DNA of 47,212 bases, taken from Massilia sp. HP4 (lineage in GTDB: Bacteria > Pseudomonadota > Gammaproteobacteria > Burkholderiales > Burkholderiaceae_D). Both the position numbers and the translations under genes were made by a program. The notes below the pieces were generated by a model. It saw only the letters and a program-made list of their open reading frames with translations. It had not been told where the DNA came from and searched no databases. Positions 1-8,860 of this stretch are shown here, piece by piece. Location of the stretch: the NCBI RefSeq assembly GCF_005222695.1, contig NZ_STGG01000022.1, positions 1 through 47,212 of the forward strand, written 5' to 3'. Each line of letters begins with the position of its first letter. The first letter of the stretch is position 1.

Positions 1-323
1 AGGCCTTGCAGCGCGGCCACCGCCAGGCATCAGGCCAGCAGGGCGGCCACGAGGCACAGGATTACCCCGGCGCCGGGCCGCGCCGCGATGCGGGCATAGA
101 CGATGCTGAAGACGACGATGGCCAGCACCGCCAGCAGGGTATTGGCGGCGGCGATGGCGGCGAAGTCGCTCCCCTGCTCGAGCGCGATCGCCAGCAGGAT
201 CGGGCCCGAGACGATGGGGAAGGCCGACAGCCAGCCGGCCACGCCGGGGCCCCAGCGGCGGCCGGCAAGGGTGACGAGGGCGATCAGGGACGGAACGAGC
301 AGCAGTTTCAGGACGAAAGGCAT
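1..323 (-). pseudogene. Small integral membrane protein gene with in-frame stop, runs off left edge
   Basis: Reading leftward from an ATG at 323, the frame encodes a very hydrophobic protein beginning MPFVLKLLLVPSLIALV, with motifs LAGRRWGPGVAGWLS and FPIVSGPILLAIALEQG. I recognise these as typical of an uncharacterised polytopic membrane protein family in Burkholderiales, usually well over 100 residues. The frame meets a TGA at 30-32 after 97 codons. Beyond it the same frame continues as hydrophobic helix (CLAVAALQG) to the window edge. A TGG-to-TGA change, or a frameshift just outside the window, would explain this. It could instead be a genuine short protein or a sequencing error. Family recognition is from memory, and the function is unknown. 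Confidence 0.45.
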
Positions 324-362
324 GGTTGGGCTTGTGATGGTGCGGGCGCTGGCGCCCCAATG

Positions 363-389
363 AAAAACGCCCGCCGGTGAGGGCGGGCG
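363..389 (-). terminator. Rho-independent terminator of phoH
   Basis: Read on the minus strand, an 8-bp GC stem (CGCCCGCC with GGCGGGCG, 368-375 and 382-389) is followed by TTTTT (363-367). It lies about 40 bases past the phoH stop codon, so it most likely ends that transcript. Confidence 0.85.
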
Positions 390-428
390 TCGGTCGAGAC
401 TACGCCGTTGCCGGCGCAACCGTCAAGC

Positions 429-2261
429 TCACAGCACGTCGCTGGCGTGGTCGGCCAGGCGCGAGCGTTCGCCGCGCGCCAGGGTCACGTGGCCGCCGTG
501 GCTCCAGCCCTTGAAGCGGTCGACCACATAGGTCAGGCCGCTCGAACCCTCGGTGAGGTAAGGCGTGTCGATCTGCGCGATATTACCCAGGCACAGGATC
601 TTGGTGCCGGGGCCGGCGCGCGTGACCAGGGTCTTCATCTGCTTCGGCGTCAGGTTCTGCGCCTCGTCGATGATGAGGAACTTGTTCACGAAGGTGCGGC
701 CACGCATGAAGTTGAGCGACTTGATCTTGATGCGCGAGCGGATCAGGTCTTGCGTGGCGGCGCGGCCCCAGTCGCCGGCATCGCCGTCCGACTTCATGAG
801 CACCTCGAGGTTGTCGTCGAAGGCGCCCATCCATGGCGACATTTTCTCTTCTTCGGTGCCCGGCAGGAAGCCGATGTCCTCGCCCACCGGCACCGTCACG
901 CGGGTGACGATGATCTCGTTGTAGAGCTTGGTCTCCAGCACCTGCGCCAGGCCGGCCGCCAGCGCCAGCAGGGTTTTACCAGTACCGGCCTGGCCCAGCA
1001 GGGTGACGAAGTCGACCTCGGGGTTCATGAGCAGGTTGAGGGCGAAATTCTGCTCGCGGTTGCGCGCCGTGATGCCCCAGACGTTGTTCTTGTTGTGGCT
1101 ATAGTCGCGCAGGGTCTGCAGCACGGCGGTCTTGCCGTTGATCTGCTTGACCTGGGCGTACAGCGGCGACTGGCCGTCCTTCGGCTCGAGGAACACGAAC
1201 TGGTTTGCCAGCAGGGTCGGGATGACGGGGCCGGTAACGCGATAATAGGTCGCCGAGCTGCCGTTCTTGTTCTCTTGCCAGGATTCGACGTCCTTGCCGT
1301 GCTTGTCCCAGAAGTCGTCCGGCAGCTGGACGATGCCCGAGTACAGCAGGTCGGTGTCTTCGAGCACGTGGTCGTTGAAATAATCCTCGGCCGGCAGGCC
1401 GATGGCGCGCGCCTTGATGCGCATATTGATGTCTTTCGACACCAGCACGATGGCGCGGCCCGCCATTTGTTGTTCCAGCGCGCGCACGACACCCAGGATC
1501 TGGTTGTCGGCCTTGCCGGACGGCAGGCCTTCGGGCAGGGCGGCGCTGTGCAGGCGGGTCTGGAACAGCAAGCGCCCCTTGGCATCCTTGTTGCCCAGCT
1601 TGGACAGCGGAATGCCGGACTCGATCGCGTCGTCGTCGACGTTGGCGATCAGGGCGTCGAGCGTGCGCGACACCTGGCGTGCATTGCGCGCCACTTCGGA
1701 CATGCCCTTCTTGTGGTTGTCCAGCTCTTCGAGCGTCATCATCGGCAGGTAGACGTCGTGCTCTTCGAAGCGGAACAGCGAAGTCGGATCGTGCATCAGC
1801 ACATTGGTGTCGAGCACGAACACCTTGGTGGTGCCGGAACGGTCGGCCTTGCGGCTGGCGGACGACTTGATGGTGACTTCGACCGGCTTGTGCTTGGCCG
1901 GATGCGGCTGGTCGGCATCGGTTTCGCGCAGCCTGGCTTGCGCCGGCGCGGCTTCCGGCCAGTTCTGCTTGCCTTGTTTGGCAGTCTTGCGCTCTGGCTG
2001 GACAGCCTGTTCGGCGACGGCTGGCGATGCTGCGACAGGTTTGACGACCGCGGGCGTTTGCGCCGCGGCGAGGGTGTCTTGCGCCTTGCGGCGTGCGCGC
2101 GATTTCGGCGTCGGCACGGCCTGGCCGCTGATCAGGTCCTCGACGTCGTCGTTGGCCTGGGCCGAGACGGGACGTACCGGCGATTTGCCGGGTTCGGCCT
2201 TGGGGTAATCTTTTGCCAGCAGCATGGTCGCTGGCTGGGTAGGCATCTTTGGCAGTGGCAT
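429..2261 (-). CDS. phoH: PIN domain-PhoH family ATPase
   Basis: This 610-residue protein has a long, basic, Pro/Ala-rich N-terminal tail. A PIN-type nuclease domain follows, beginning near residue 145 with KVFVLDTNVLMHD and an acidic MTLEELD motif. The C-terminal half is a PhoH-type P-loop ATPase with Walker A GQAGTGKTLLALA and Walker B FLIIDEAQNLTP. The PIN-PhoH order matches the PhoH2/YlaK-like family, which is linked to RNA unwinding and cleavage. The N-terminal extension of roughly 140 residues is longer than usual and probably disordered. The gene follows bcp on the same strand after about 260 bases and ends at a strong terminator. Specificity cannot be told from sequence. The start is the first ATG of the frame; no strong ribosome binding site is visible. 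Confidence 0.93.
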   Translation of the reverse strand: MPLPKMPTQPATMLLAKDYPKAEPGKSPVRPVSAQANDDVEDLISGQAVPTPKSRARRKAQDTLAAAQTPAVVKPVAASPAVAEQAVQPERKTAKQGKQNWPEAAPAQARLRETDADQPHPAKHKPVEVTIKSSASRKADRSGTTKVFVLDTNVLMHDPTSLFRFEEHDVYLPMMTLEELDNHKKGMSEVARNARQVSRTLDALIANVDDDAIESGIPLSKLGNKDAKGRLLFQTRLHSAALPEGLPSGKADNQILGVVRALEQQMAGRAIVLVSKDINMRIKARAIGLPAEDYFNDHVLEDTDLLYSGIVQLPDDFWDKHGKDVESWQENKNGSSATYYRVTGPVIPTLLANQFVFLEPKDGQSPLYAQVKQINGKTAVLQTLRDYSHNKNNVWGITARNREQNFALNLLMNPEVDFVTLLGQAGTGKTLLALAAGLAQVLETKLYNEIIVTRVTVPVGEDIGFLPGTEEEKMSPWMGAFDDNLEVLMKSDGDAGDWGRAATQDLIRSRIKIKSLNFMRGRTFVNKFLIIDEAQNLTPKQMKTLVTRAGPGTKILCLGNIAQIDTPYLTEGSSGLTYVVDRFKGWSHGGHVTLARGERSRLADHASDVL

Positions 2262-2523
2262 CAGGTTCTCAATCTAAAAAAGTCTGGATGGACGTGCGCG
2301 CGCGGGCCACGTGGCGCGCTGCCGCACGGATTCGATGCTACTAAGGTGGGTCGCGGAAGGACCGCGCAAGGGAACTGCGAGAACAAATGTTTGCAGGTTG
2401 GCCGAGCCTGGAAATGCCCTGGCCCGGCGGGAAACCAGATTGGATTGATGCGGATGTGTTGCGGGTTGACTCAAAATAAGGATAGCGATCCAGCAGGTTG
2501 AACAACTGGAGCCATCCATGAAT

Positions 2524-2988
2524 TCAGGGCTGGCTCTTCAAAAATTCCAGCACTTCGGCGACGTGATCGTTGACTTTCACGCCACGCCATTCTTTCACCA
2601 ATCGGCCTTGAGCGTCAATGACAAACGTACTGCGCTCGACCCCACGCACCTGTTTGCCATACATATTTTTCATCTTCATGACATTGAATTGCGTGCACAC
2701 GGCTTCGTCAGCGTCGGAGATCAGCTCGAAGGGCAGGCCAAGCTTGCCTTTGAAGTTCTCGTGCGAGCGCAGCGAATCGCGGCTCAGGCCGACGATGTCG
2801 GCGCCCAGGGCCTGGAATTCGGGCCAGGCTTCGCGAAACGCGATGCTCTCGGTGGTGCAGCCCGGGGTATTGTCTTTCGGGTAGAAGTACAACACGGTGT
2901 ACCTGGCGGGACGGCCAAGCAGCTCGAAGGTCTGGCCACCGGTCATCGGGGCGGAAAATGGGGCGATGGTTGCTTGGCTCTCGGCCAC
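2524..2988 (-). CDS. bcp: Thioredoxin-dependent thiol peroxidase (BCP/PrxQ)
   Basis: The 154-residue protein is a peroxiredoxin of the bacterioferritin comigratory protein class, which reduces H2O2 and organic hydroperoxides in the cytoplasm. The peroxidatic cysteine lies in PKDNTPGCTTES (about C44). The resolving cysteine found five residues later in E. coli BCP is absent (CTTESIA), so this is a 1-Cys-type or atypical member; another Cys lies at about 98. The start codon is GTG at 2988, supported by AGGAGA upstream. It sits between an Mth938-like gene and phoH, all on the minus strand. Confidence 0.93.
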   Translation of the reverse strand: MAESQATIAPFSAPMTGGQTFELLGRPARYTVLYFYPKDNTPGCTTESIAFREAWPEFQALGADIVGLSRDSLRSHENFKGKLGLPFELISDADEAVCTQFNVMKMKNMYGKQVRGVERSTFVIDAQGRLVKEWRGVKVNDHVAEVLEFLKSQP

Positions 2989-3173
2989 GGGCTTCTCCTG
3001 GCAGTGACAGCGCGACGCGCTGCCGTAATAACCTCCCGGCGCGTGATGGCGGGGAGCGGCACTGGCATGATAATCCGTCCATACCTCCTGCCGCTAGTGC
3101 CCGCCCGGGCAGAAACACGATATTTACCCGGATTTGGAAATGTTTCTGCCAATTTAAGACCTGGCTAATCCGC

Positions 3174-3548
3174 TCAGGCCCCGATGATCAGGGCCAGCGT
3201 GACCTTGCGGCCTTCGCCCATCAACACGTTATAGGTGCGGCAGGCAGCCTGGTTGTCCATGCTCTCGACGCCGATGTGCATGGCCGACAGGCTGGCCACC
3301 AGGCGCGGATGCACGAAACGCTGGCGCTCGCCGGTGCCGAGGATGACGACGTCTGGTGCATCCCTGGCGATTTCCTCGAAATGGGCAGCGGTGAGATCGT
3401 CGAAGTGCGTCACGCTCCAGGGGCGTGGAGGGATCTCGGGCAACACCGTCAGGCTGTAATTAAAGCGTTCGGCATTGATTTCGACGCCCGAGGCGTCGTA
3501 GCCGGTGACGGTCTGGTATTGTTGGGTGTTGTCGGAATGAAGCTTCAT
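3174..3548 (-). CDS. Mth938-like domain protein (DUF498 family)
   Basis: The 124-residue protein has the marks of the Mth938-like family: VVILGTGERQRFVHP in the middle and MDNQAACRTYNVLMGEGR near the C-terminus. Eukaryotic relatives (NDUFAF3) assist complex I assembly; the bacterial role is not established. I chose the ATG at 3548, which gives the family's usual length. A longer in-frame reading upstream overlaps the divergent aminotransferase gene and does not look like protein. It is divergent from alaA, with about 130 bases between the starts. Confidence 0.85.
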   Translation of the reverse strand: MKLHSDNTQQYQTVTGYDASGVEINAERFNYSLTVLPEIPPRPWSVTHFDDLTAAHFEEIARDAPDVVILGTGERQRFVHPRLVASLSAMHIGVESMDNQAACRTYNVLMGEGRKVTLALIIGA

Positions 3549-3680
3549 GGCGGTGCTTGAATGTGGTGTGCTGGGTGAAGGCCCATTGTAACCGGATCGG
3601 CAAGGTTGCCTAATTGGGGCGGTTTCGGCAGAATGGTATTTTTCGCACTGCAACAGAGCACGCTCACACCAGGGGACATC

Positions 3681-4904
3681 TTGAGACCGATCGCCAAATC
3701 CAACAAGCTCGACGACGTCTGCTACGAAATCCGCGGACCGGCCCTGGACCAGGCGCGCCAGATGGAAGAAGACGGCCAGAAGATCATCAAGCTCAATATC
3801 GGCAATCTCGCCGTGTTCGGCTTCGACGCGCCGGACGAGATCGTGAGCGACATGATCCGCAATATGCACGGGGCGGCCGGTTATACCGATTCGAAGGGCA
3901 TGTTTGCGCCGCGCAAGGCCGTCATGCACTACACGCAAGAGAAGAATATCGCCGGCGTGGGCATGGATGATATCTACCTCGGCAATGGCGCCTCAGAACT
4001 GATCGTGATGGCGATGCAGGGCCTGCTGAACAATGGCGACGAGGTGCTGGTGCCGGCGCCCGATTACCCGCTGTGGACCGCGGCGGTGAGCCTGGCCGGC
4101 GGCGCGCCCGTCCACTATGTATGCGACGAGGGCTCGGGCTGGATGCCCGACATCGAGGACATGCGCCGCAAGATCACGCCGAATACGCGCGCGATCGTGG
4201 TCATCAACCCGAACAACCCGACCGGCGCCCTGTATCCGCGCGAAGTGCTGCTCGACATCATCGAGCTGGCGCGCCAGCACCAGCTGATCGTCTACGCCGA
4301 CGAAATCTACGACAAGACCCTGTACGACGGCGCGGAGCACGTCTCGATCGCATCGCTGGCCGATGACGTGCTGTTCGTAACCCTGAACGGCCTGTCGAAG
4401 AACTACCGTTCCTGCGGCTACCGAGCCGGCTGGATGGTGGTCTCGGGCGAGAAGCGCCACGCGAAAGGCTATATCGACGGCCTGAACATCCTGGCCTCGA
4501 TGCGCCTGTGCGCCAATGCGCCGGGCCAGTTCGCGATCCAGACGGCGCTTGGCGGCCACCAGAGCATCAAGGAGCTGGTGGGGCCGGGCGGGCGTCTGCT
4601 GAAACAGCGCGATCTCGCGCACAAACTGCTTACCGAAATACCGGGCGTGTCCTGCGTCAAGCCAAAAGCCGCGCTCTACATGTTCCCGCGCCTCGATCCG
4701 AAGATGTATCCGATCACGGACGACCAGCAGTTCATTTGCGAACTGCTGTCCGAGGAAAAAGTGCTGCTGGTGCAAGGCACCGGCTTCAACTGGATCGCCC
4801 CAGACCATTTCCGGCTGGTGTTCCTGCCCAATTCCGACGACCTGACCGACGCTTGCGGACGCATCGCGCGCTTCCTCGACGGTTACCGACGACGCCATGC
4901 CTGA
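3681..4904 (+). CDS. alaA: Alanine aminotransferase-type PLP enzyme (AlaA)
   Basis: The 407-residue class I/II aminotransferase closely follows E. coli AlaA (YfbQ), which makes alanine from pyruvate and glutamate. Seen directly: KSNKLDDVCYEIRGP at the N-terminus, VPAPDYPLWTAAVSLAGG, INPNNPTGALY, YADEIYDK, and the PLP lysine in NGLSKNYRSCGYR (about K240). The start is taken as TTG at 3681, because it follows AGGGGA and matches the AlaA N-terminus. An in-frame ATG upstream adds unrelated residues. The hom gene follows 39 bases downstream, so the two are probably co-transcribed. Confidence 0.92.
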   Translation: MRPIAKSNKLDDVCYEIRGPALDQARQMEEDGQKIIKLNIGNLAVFGFDAPDEIVSDMIRNMHGAAGYTDSKGMFAPRKAVMHYTQEKNIAGVGMDDIYLGNGASELIVMAMQGLLNNGDEVLVPAPDYPLWTAAVSLAGGAPVHYVCDEGSGWMPDIEDMRRKITPNTRAIVVINPNNPTGALYPREVLLDIIELARQHQLIVYADEIYDKTLYDGAEHVSIASLADDVLFVTLNGLSKNYRSCGYRAGWMVVSGEKRHAKGYIDGLNILASMRLCANAPGQFAIQTALGGHQSIKELVGPGGRLLKQRDLAHKLLTEIPGVSCVKPKAALYMFPRLDPKMYPITDDQQFICELLSEEKVLLVQGTGFNWIAPDHFRLVFLPNSDDLTDACGRIARFLDGYRRRHA

Positions 4905-4943
4905 ACCGGGCTGGTGTCCAGACCATCAAGAGAAACAGATTTT

Positions 4944-6263
4944 ATGAAACCGATTCAAGTTGGCCTCCTGGGTATCGGCACCGTCGGTGCCGGCACCTTC
5001 AACGTCCTTCGACGCAACCAGGAAGACATCCGCCGCCGCGCCGGCCGCGGCATCGAGATTGCGATGATTGCGGCGCGCAATATTGAGCGCGCACGCGAAG
5101 TCACCGGCGGCGCGGTCGAGATCGTGGCCGACCCGTTTGCGGTGGTCAACAATCCGGATATCGACATCGTCGTCGAGCTGATCGGCGGCTACGAGCTGCC
5201 ACGCGAGCTGGTGCTGCAAGCGATTGCCAACGGCAAGCATGTGGTCACCGCCAACAAGGCATTGCTGGCGCTGCACGGCAACGAGATCTTCGCGGCGGCC
5301 CAGGAAAAGGGCGTGATGGTGGCCTTCGAGGCGGCCGTGGCCGGCGGCGTGCCGATCATCAAGGCACTGCGCGAAGGCCTGACCGCCAACCGCATCGAAT
5401 CGGTGGCCGGCATCATCAACGGCACCACCAACTTCATCCTGACCGAGATGCGCGAGAAAGGCCTGGACTTTGCCACTGTGCTCAAGCAGGCGCAAGAGCT
5501 CGGCTATGCCGAGGCCGACCCGACCTTCGACATCGAGGGCGTCGATGCGGCCCATAAACTGACCATCATGTCGGCGATCGCCTTCGGCATCCCGGTGCAG
5601 TTCGACAAGGCGTATATCGAAGGCATCAGCCAACTGCAGGCGGCCGACATCCGCTACGCCGAGCAACTGGGCTACCGCATCAAGCTCCTGGGCATTACGC
5701 GCCGCACCCACACCGAGGCGGGCGAAGGCGTCGAGCTGCGCGTGCACCCGACCCTGATCCCGTCCTCGCGCCTGATCGCGAATGTCGAAGGCGCGATGAA
5801 CGCGGTGCTGGTGCAGGCCGACGCCGTTGGCGCTACCCTGTACTACGGCAAGGGCGCCGGTTCGGAACCGACCGCCTCGGCCGTGATTGCCGACCTGGTC
5901 GACGTGACCCGCCTGGCGACGGTCGATCCGTACAGCCGCGTGCCGCACCTGGCCTTCCAGCCGAACCAGATGACCGACGTCGCGATCATGCCGATGTCGG
6001 AGATCACCAGCAGCTACTACCTGCGCGTGCACGTGCAGGACAAGCTGGGCGTGATGGCCGACCTGACCCGCATTCTGGCCGACGCCGGCATCTCGATCGA
6101 TGCCGTGCTGCAGAAGGAGCCGGGCGACCAGGTCGATATCGACATCATCATGCTGACGCACCAGACGCGCGAAAAGAATATCGACGCGGCGATCGCCAAG
6201 ATCGAAGGCTTGCCGGCGGTGATCGGCAAGGTGACGCGGATTCGCCTGGAAGCACTGGGCTGA
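4944..6263 (+). CDS. hom: Homoserine dehydrogenase
   Basis: The 439-residue protein reduces aspartate semialdehyde to homoserine for threonine and methionine synthesis. It has an N-terminal NAD(P) fold (VGLLGIGTVGAGT), the conserved VVTANKALLA, the homoserine dehydrogenase core (GIINGTTNFILTEM, EADPTFDIEGVDAAHK), and a C-terminal ACT domain from about residue 360 (RVHVQDKLGVMADLTRILAD) for feedback control. Unlike E. coli ThrA there is no aspartokinase domain. The ATG at 4944 follows AGAGAAACAG. A terminator follows, and threonine synthase, often next in related genomes, is not here. Confidence 0.95.
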   Translation: MKPIQVGLLGIGTVGAGTFNVLRRNQEDIRRRAGRGIEIAMIAARNIERAREVTGGAVEIVADPFAVVNNPDIDIVVELIGGYELPRELVLQAIANGKHVVTANKALLALHGNEIFAAAQEKGVMVAFEAAVAGGVPIIKALREGLTANRIESVAGIINGTTNFILTEMREKGLDFATVLKQAQELGYAEADPTFDIEGVDAAHKLTIMSAIAFGIPVQFDKAYIEGISQLQAADIRYAEQLGYRIKLLGITRRTHTEAGEGVELRVHPTLIPSSRLIANVEGAMNAVLVQADAVGATLYYGKGAGSEPTASAVIADLVDVTRLATVDPYSRVPHLAFQPNQMTDVAIMPMSEITSSYYLRVHVQDKLGVMADLTRILADAGISIDAVLQKEPGDQVDIDIIMLTHQTREKNIDAAIAKIEGLPAVIGKVTRIRLEALG

Positions 6264-6294
6264 GCTAGGCTCCGTCGACGCCACTATCGTATGC

Positions 6295-6327
6295 ACGCCG
6301 ATCTCGCTGCGCGGGATCGGCGTTTTT
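6295..6327 (+). terminator. Rho-independent terminator of alaA-hom
   Basis: A 9-bp stem, ACGCCGATC (6295-6303) with GATCGGCGT (6315-6323), is followed by a T run. It lies about 30 bases after the hom stop. Confidence 0.85.
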
Positions 6328-6665
6328 ACGCTGGCGGTGCAAGGTTGGCAATTCCTCGTCATCGTCCAGGAGGGCGGTAGTCAGGGCGATCAAATCTTGC
6401 TCGATATGTTCGAACAGCGCATTGGCGACGCTGGCGTAGCTCATCTGGAAGTTGGCGGAAGTCATCCGCGGATTCTACGCGCGCTGCATTGCACCAATGT
6501 GCCAGATCAAGCTGGATTTGACCGGCTTCAATCGTCTGTCTCGTACTATCGGACAAGACTTGCAGTATCAATTGAGAATACGCAAGCGTGAATCTGAGAA
6601 ACAGCGTTTGTTCCGCTGTGCTTGCCGTTGTACATTACGCACTCCACAATACCCGAGCTTCCCAG

Positions 6666-8555
6666 ATGAGCCAACCGAGCCAGTTTTCCCTGCTGACCCA
6701 ACGCCGTTTCGGCCCGTTCTTCTGGACCCAGTTCCTGGGCGCCTTCAACGATAACCTGTTCAAGACCGCGCTGCTGGTCGTCATGACCTATGACGCGATC
6801 AACTGGACCACGCTCGACCCGTCCCTGCTGAACAACCTGATCCCGGGCCTGTTCATCCTGCCCTATGTCGTGTTCTCGGCCACCTCGGGCCAGATCGCCG
6901 ATAAATTCGACAAGGCCAGGCTGGCGCGCATCGTCAAGGTCGCCGAGATCGCAATCATGCTGGTGGCCGGCATCGGCTGGTACACGCATACCCTGTGGCT
7001 GCTGATCGCGGCGGTGATTGGCATGGGCATGCATTCGACCCTGTTCGGGCCGGTCAAGTACGCCTACCTGCCGCAAAACCTCAAGCCCGACGAGCTGGTC
7101 GGCGGCAATGGGGTGGTGGAGATGGGCACCTTCGTCGGCATCCTCTTGGGCGAGGTGGCCGGCGCGGTGCTGGTCGGCTACAAGCCGCACGGCATCATGC
7201 TGGTGGCCGGCGCCACCCTGCTGTTTGCCGTGCTGGGCCTGGCCACCGCCTGGCGCATCCCGCCATCGCCGGCGCCGGCGCCCGAGCTGCGCATCAGCCG
7301 TAATTTCATCGCCGAATCGTGGCGCAACCTGTCGTTCTCGCGCCAGAACCGCACGGTATTCCTGTCGATGCTTGGCAATTCCTGGTTCTGGTTCTATGGC
7401 GCCCTGCTGCTGGCCCAGTTCCCGGTGTTCTCGAAAGACTACCTGATGGGCGACCACAGCGTGTTCGTGCTGTTGCTGACCGTGTTCTCGCTCGGCATCG
7501 GCATCGGTTCGCTGCTGTGCGAACGGTTGTCGGGCCACAAGGTCGAGATCGGCCTGGTGCCATTCGGCTCGATCGGCCTGTCGGTGTTCGGCATCGACCT
7601 GTATTTCGCCAGCGAAGCGTTCACGGCCGGCGGCGCCATGGTGGACTGGATGACCTTGCTCGGCCAACCGGGCGCGCTGCGCATCCTGGGCGACCTGGTG
7701 ATGATCGGCGTGTTCGGCGGTTTCTACATCGTGCCGCTGTTCGCCCTGATCCAGACACGCTGCGACCAGAAGCACGTCTCGCGCACGATTGCCGGCATGA
7801 ATATCCTGAACGCGATCTTCATGGTGGCGTCGGCCGGCGTCGCCATCCTGCTGTTGGGGCAGGGCTTCAGCATTCCCGAACTGTTCCTGACCACGGCCCT
7901 GCTCAATGCGCTGGTGGCGGTGTACATCTTCTCGCTGGTACCCGAATTTTTGATGCGCTTCCTGGCCTGGCTGCTGATCCATACCGTGTACCGGGTGCGC
8001 ACGCTGGACACGGCGCGCATCCCGGCCGAAGGCCCGGCGGTGCTGGTGTGCAATCACGTCAGCTATGTGGACGCGATCGTGATCAATGCGGCCAGCCCGC
8101 GGCCGATCCGCTTCGTGATGGACCATCGCATCTTTAAAACGCCATTCCTGCGCTGGATATTCCGCGCGGTGAACGCGATTCCGATCGCGCCGGCCAAGGA
8201 AGATCCGTGGACGATGGAAAAGGCGTTCGTGGACATCGCGCAGGCACTGCACAACGGCGAGCTGGTGTGCATCTTCCCGGAAGGGCGACTGACCTCGACC
8301 GGCGAGATCAACGAATTCCGCAACGGCATCGCCAAGGTCGTGGAGCGCAGCAAGGTGCCGGTGATCCCGATGGCGCTGCGCGGCCTGTGGGGCAGCTGGT
8401 TTACGCGCGACAAGAGCAATCTGTTCGGCCGCCGCGTCGCGCGCGGCATGCGTTCGCAGCTGTCGCTGGCGGTCGGCCAGCCGGTGGCGCCGGAGCTGGC
8501 GACGCCGGAATACCTGCAGCAGCAGGTGATGGCGCTGCGCGGGGACTGGAAGTGA
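6666..8555 (+). CDS. MFS lysophospholipid transporter-PlsC acyltransferase fusion
   Basis: The 629-residue protein has two parts. Residues 1 to about 420 form an MFS transporter like LplT, starting with RRFGPFFWTQFLGAFNDNLF and rich in membrane helices. Residues from about 440 form a 1-acylglycerol-3-phosphate acyltransferase (PlsC) domain with the catalytic NHVSYVD (HX4D) and substrate motif FPEGRLTSTGEI. In E. coli, LplT flips lysophospholipids inward and Aas re-acylates them. This protein joins both steps but lacks the acyl-ACP synthetase domain of Aas, so it presumably uses acyl-CoA or acyl-ACP made elsewhere. The ATG at 6666 fits the family N-terminus; the longer in-frame extension does not. 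Confidence 0.9.
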   Translation: MSQPSQFSLLTQRRFGPFFWTQFLGAFNDNLFKTALLVVMTYDAINWTTLDPSLLNNLIPGLFILPYVVFSATSGQIADKFDKARLARIVKVAEIAIMLVAGIGWYTHTLWLLIAAVIGMGMHSTLFGPVKYAYLPQNLKPDELVGGNGVVEMGTFVGILLGEVAGAVLVGYKPHGIMLVAGATLLFAVLGLATAWRIPPSPAPAPELRISRNFIAESWRNLSFSRQNRTVFLSMLGNSWFWFYGALLLAQFPVFSKDYLMGDHSVFVLLLTVFSLGIGIGSLLCERLSGHKVEIGLVPFGSIGLSVFGIDLYFASEAFTAGGAMVDWMTLLGQPGALRILGDLVMIGVFGGFYIVPLFALIQTRCDQKHVSRTIAGMNILNAIFMVASAGVAILLLGQGFSIPELFLTTALLNALVAVYIFSLVPEFLMRFLAWLLIHTVYRVRTLDTARIPAEGPAVLVCNHVSYVDAIVINAASPRPIRFVMDHRIFKTPFLRWIFRAVNAIPIAPAKEDPWTMEKAFVDIAQALHNGELVCIFPEGRLTSTGEINEFRNGIAKVVERSKVPVIPMALRGLWGSWFTRDKSNLFGRRVARGMRSQLSLAVGQPVAPELATPEYLQQQVMALRGDWK

Positions 8556-8646
8556 GTGGCTGTTGTTCATGGCCCAGCGAAGATCGTGCGCCGTATGGCA
8601 AAAACGCAAGATTTTTTCGCTGGCTCTGATATAATTGTTGGCTAGT

Positions 8647-8723
<77 letters not shown>

Positions 8724-8735
8724 ATAGAATCAGCG

Positions 8736-8765
8736 AAAAAGGCCAACTGCAGAGTTGGCCTTTTT
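8736..8765 (+). terminator. Terminator after tRNA-Pro
   Basis: A perfect 8-bp stem, GGCCAACT (8741-8748) with AGTTGGCC (8753-8760), is flanked by AAAAA and TTTTT. It should end the tRNA transcript, and its symmetry could make it work both ways. Confidence 0.9.
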
Positions 8766-8860
8766 CGTTTCTTACTGGAAGTGCATATCCTGGCCGCATA
8801 TTGCAGTCTGGGCGACAACACGTCTACAATCGACAATCCGCCCACCTTCCAGTCCTGCAC

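Noticed and set aside
408..2501. Very long open frame on plus opposite phoH
   Set aside because: It is antisense to a gene with clear PIN and PhoH motifs. Its product is rich in His, Arg, Gln and Gly without any domain, which is typical of a high-GC antisense frame.
6265..6465. 66-residue minus-strand frame after hom
   Set aside because: It runs through the hom terminator, has no ribosome binding site and matches no family I know. It could still be a small gene, but support is too weak.
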